From contig NZ_CP092362.2 of NCBI RefSeq assembly GCF_022370635.2, positions 3,534,001 to 3,598,000 on the forward strand: 64,000 nucleotides of DNA, read 5' to 3'. This stretch comes from Mycolicibacterium crocinum (lineage in GTDB: Bacteria; Actinomycetota; Actinomycetes; Mycobacteriales; Mycobacteriaceae). A program made the position numbers and the translations under genes. Under the pieces are notes generated by a model, which saw only the letters and a list, made by a program, of their open reading frames with translations, was not told the origin of the DNA and made no database searches. Shown piece after piece: positions 62,256 through 64,000 of this stretch; within the stretch, counting starts at the first letter, position 1, and each line of letters begins with the position of its first letter.

Positions 62256-63553
62256 GGGCTATGCACTACGTGCACGCTGGGCTCGCCGGCCTCGCCGGAT
62301 CCGGTTACATGGTCGCCGCTGTGGTGTCAGCGGCACCGGCAAACGCTGCGCCACAATGCAATTCGATCGTTCAGTTCTGTGGTGACAACTCGCTGGCGCC
62401 AGTGGCTTTCGCACCCGGTGCGCCAGCTCCGATCGTTCTCGTCGGCGAGGGCACTGCCGACCATCCGAACGGCGGACTGTTGGTCGGCAATGGATACAGC
62501 CCTGACCCGACGACCTGCGGCACGGCATGCAAAGGCGGCAATGGCGGCTGGCTGTTCGGCAATGGTGGCAACGGGGCCAACGGCGGTACTGGCGGCGACG
62601 CAGGACTGTTCGGTTTGGGCGGTCGCGGCGGTGGCGGCACCGCCGCGCACATCGACGGCGGAATGGGTGGCCACGGCGGCATCCTGATGGGCAGCGGCGG
62701 TGACGGCGGTGACGGCGCCAGCGGTGGCGGCACGGGCGGGCGCGGCGGTGACGGAGGCATTTTCGGCGGGTTCGGTGGCCACGGCGGGCGAGGCGGAGAA
62801 GGATCGGCCGGCAGCAACGGCGGCACCGGTGGTCGCGGCGGAGATGCAGGCCTATTCGGTGACCTCGGGGGCAACGGTGGCGACGGAGGTCGGGGCAACG
62901 GCAACGTGAGCAACGGCGGTGCGGGCGGCGCCGGCGGTAACGGTGGACTGATTCACACCGGAGGTGGCGGCGGCCAAGGGGGTGACGCCGGCACCAACGG
63001 AGCCGGCGGTCAGGGCGGCCACGGCGGCAACGGCGGAGTCGTCAACGGCCGGGGCGGATTCGGTGGCGATGCTGGAAATGCCAGCAGCAGCGGAGGTTTT
63101 AGTGGCGGCAGAGGCGGCGACGGCGGCACCGGTGGCTTCTTCGGTGTTGGCGGTGGCGGCGGCGACGGCGGTACCGGAGGCGGCACGACGAATGGCACCG
63201 CAGGTAGGGGCGGCGACGGCGGGTCGGGTGGCAGCGGCGGAATGTCCGGCGGCGACGGTGGGGTCGGTGGTCGCGGCGGCAGTGCGACCACCGGCGCCGG
63301 CGGCCAGGGCGGCCGAGGTGGCCAGGGCGGTGCCGGCGTGATTTTCGGCGGCCACGGCGGTACGGGTGGCCACGGCGGGAACAGCGCATCCGGACCGGGC
63401 GGGGCCGGTGGCTCCGGCGCCAACGGCGGTACCGGCGTCGGCGGGACGACACCAGGTCAGAATGGGACGGCGGGCAGTCCGCCTATCGGTGGTACCGGCG
63501 GTGCCGGCGGTCCGGGTGGCCGGGGCGCGCGCCCCGGCGACAGCCCGCGCTAG
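62252..63553 (+). CDS. PGRS-like glycine-rich secreted protein without a PE domain
   Basis: A 433-residue protein. The N-terminus is a signal peptide (AGLAGLAGSGYMVAAVVSAAPANA) rather than a PE domain. A short cysteine-containing linker with C-x-S, TTCGTACKGG and the phrase GNGGWLFGNGGNGANGG follows, and from about residue 95 to the end the sequence is almost only GGxGGx repeats (GGNGG, GGDGG, GGRGG). This is the composition of the PGRS domains of PE_PGRS proteins, which fold as polyglycine-II/PGII sandwiches. It is coupled to the methyltransferase gene. The function is unknown; surface exposure is likely. Confidence 0.8.
   Translation: MRAMHYVHAGLAGLAGSGYMVAAVVSAAPANAAPQCNSIVQFCGDNSLAPVAFAPGAPAPIVLVGEGTADHPNGGLLVGNGYSPDPTTCGTACKGGNGGWLFGNGGNGANGGTGGDAGLFGLGGRGGGGTAAHIDGGMGGHGGILMGSGGDGGDGASGGGTGGRGGDGGIFGGFGGHGGRGGEGSAGSNGGTGGRGGDAGLFGDLGGNGGDGGRGNGNVSNGGAGGAGGNGGLIHTGGGGGQGGDAGTNGAGGQGGHGGNGGVVNGRGGFGGDAGNASSSGGFSGGRGGDGGTGGFFGVGGGGGDGGTGGGTTNGTAGRGGDGGSGGSGGMSGGDGGVGGRGGSATTGAGGQGGRGGQGGAGVIFGGHGGTGGHGGNSASGPGGAGGSGANGGTGVGGTTPGQNGTAGSPPIGGTGGAGGPGGRGARPGDSPR
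62530..63540 (+). repeat. Low-complexity GGC-rich coding repeats (PGRS)
   Basis: About 1 kb made of degenerate GGCGGN-type units encoding GGxGGx. The units vary in length and sequence, so this is coding low complexity, not an array of exact repeats. Such stretches are prone to slippage and assembly error. Confidence 0.8.
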
Positions 63554-63688
63554 CCGCTACTCCCAGCGCTTCGCCATGCCCGGCTGAGCAGAGCCGCGGC
63601 ATCTGCATCATTTGACCCATAGGCCCGTGCCGAGAACACATAGTTCGGCCGAAGAGCCTGGCCTGCTCCGCGCCATACGTTGAGCCGC

Positions 63689-63976
63689 ATGAACACGATC
63701 ACAGGCATCACGAAGTTGGCGGTCTACGGCGCACTGCTCGGCGGCATCGGCGCTGCCGCTCTCGGTATCGGAACCGGCCTGGCACAGGCCGACGCCGCGG
63801 GGCCCGCGGTTACCCACCAGGTCCAGTCATACGACCGCGGCGACCAGGAAGTCGTGGAGCGGGGTCACCCGATCCCGATCCACGGCGACGACAGCGGCAC
63901 CCACATCCCCGGCTCTGTGCATACGGCTCCCCCGGCGAGCGTCGGCCACCCGATCAGTGCGGATCGCGGCAAATAG
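63689..63976 (+). CDS. Small secreted hypothetical protein, 95 aa
   Basis: A short exported protein. The signal peptide is MNTITGITKLAVYGALLGGIGAAALGIGTGLAQA-like with cleavage near residue 35 (AQADAAG). The mature 60 residues are polar and rich in His, Pro and Gly, without cysteine, and look disordered. I do not recognise a family. The ATG at 63689 is chosen; an in-frame TTG at 63680 adds three residues. It stands alone 135 bp after the PGRS-like gene. Confidence 0.65.
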   Translation: MNTITGITKLAVYGALLGGIGAAALGIGTGLAQADAAGPAVTHQVQSYDRGDQEVVERGHPIPIHGDDSGTHIPGSVHTAPPASVGHPISADRGK

Positions 63977-64000
63977 AGCCGCGCCGGACCTACCATTCCA

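Noticed and set aside
62530..63540. Repeated GGCGGC units as a possible CRISPR or tandem array
   Set aside because: The units are irregular, have no constant spacers and encode GGxGGx in frame, so they are a PGRS-like coding repeat.
1..64000. tRNA or rRNA genes
   Set aside because: No cloverleaf with a T-loop GTTCRANNC and matching acceptor stem was found in the intergenic regions, though I could not run a covariance search.

Overview
This is a 64 kb stretch of a high-GC actinobacterial chromosome. It is most likely from an environmental, rapidly growing Mycobacterium (Mycolicibacterium). The case rests on a DesA3-type desaturase with its ferredoxin reductase partner, a long-form (ICL2-type) isocitrate lyase, a MceA-type protein, F420-type nitroreductase and LmeA/DUF2993-type proteins, a PGRS-like glycine repeat protein, and many FadE-type acyl-CoA dehydrogenases. 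I saw no rRNA, tRNA, CRISPR array or prophage.

Layout. 1-17.4 kb: ordinary metabolic and envelope genes. These are a partial ferredoxin reductase, an NDH-2-like flavoprotein, a DUF2993 protein, a PAP2 phosphatase, a hydrolase, a MarR regulator, the desaturase/reductase pair, an SDR coupled to a GH15 glucosidase, a CrtI-like oxidoreductase, a DUF421 protein, a TetR regulator, a secreted protein, an MFS carrier and Dtd. 17.5-39.2 kb: a large divergent catabolic cluster. Twelve genes point left (SDR, Rieske oxygenase, Baeyer-Villiger-type flavoprotein, SDR, CoA transferase, two acyl-CoA dehydrogenase pairs, a Gfo/Idh protein, a ThDP enzyme, an aldehyde dehydrogenase). Six point right (SMP-30-like lactonase, GntR/UTRA regulator, two acyl-CoA ligases around an SDR, enoyl-CoA hydratase). 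The divergent promoter region carries two copies of a TTGTCYGGAC operator-like sequence, one next to each first gene. The gene set suggests hydroxylation, oxidation to a ketone, Baeyer-Villiger lactone formation, lactone opening, CoA activation and beta-oxidation of an unidentified cyclic substrate.

39.4-45.7 kb: an NlpC/P60-like protein, an APC permease, a small ferredoxin, a solitary MceA-type protein and isocitrate lyase 2. 45.8-50.1 kb: three insertion sequences nested in one another. An IS110-family element is split by an IS256-family element (8-bp target duplication), which is itself split by a second IS110-family element at a CT core. All three reading frames are restored on paper when the insertions are removed. 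Both IS110 elements have leader sequences whose structure and guide matches fit bridge RNAs. 50.6-53.7 kb: two secreted proteins, an AzgA-type purine permease and a GNAT acetyltransferase. 53.7-56.2 kb: a SAM methyltransferase gene split in frame by an IS1380-family element with a CTTAA duplication. 56.3-64 kb: a small protein, an App1-like phosphatase, secreted proteins, an anti-sigma-factor-like protein behind a TetR regulator, CcdA, a methyltransferase coupled to a PGRS-like secreted protein, and a final small secreted protein.
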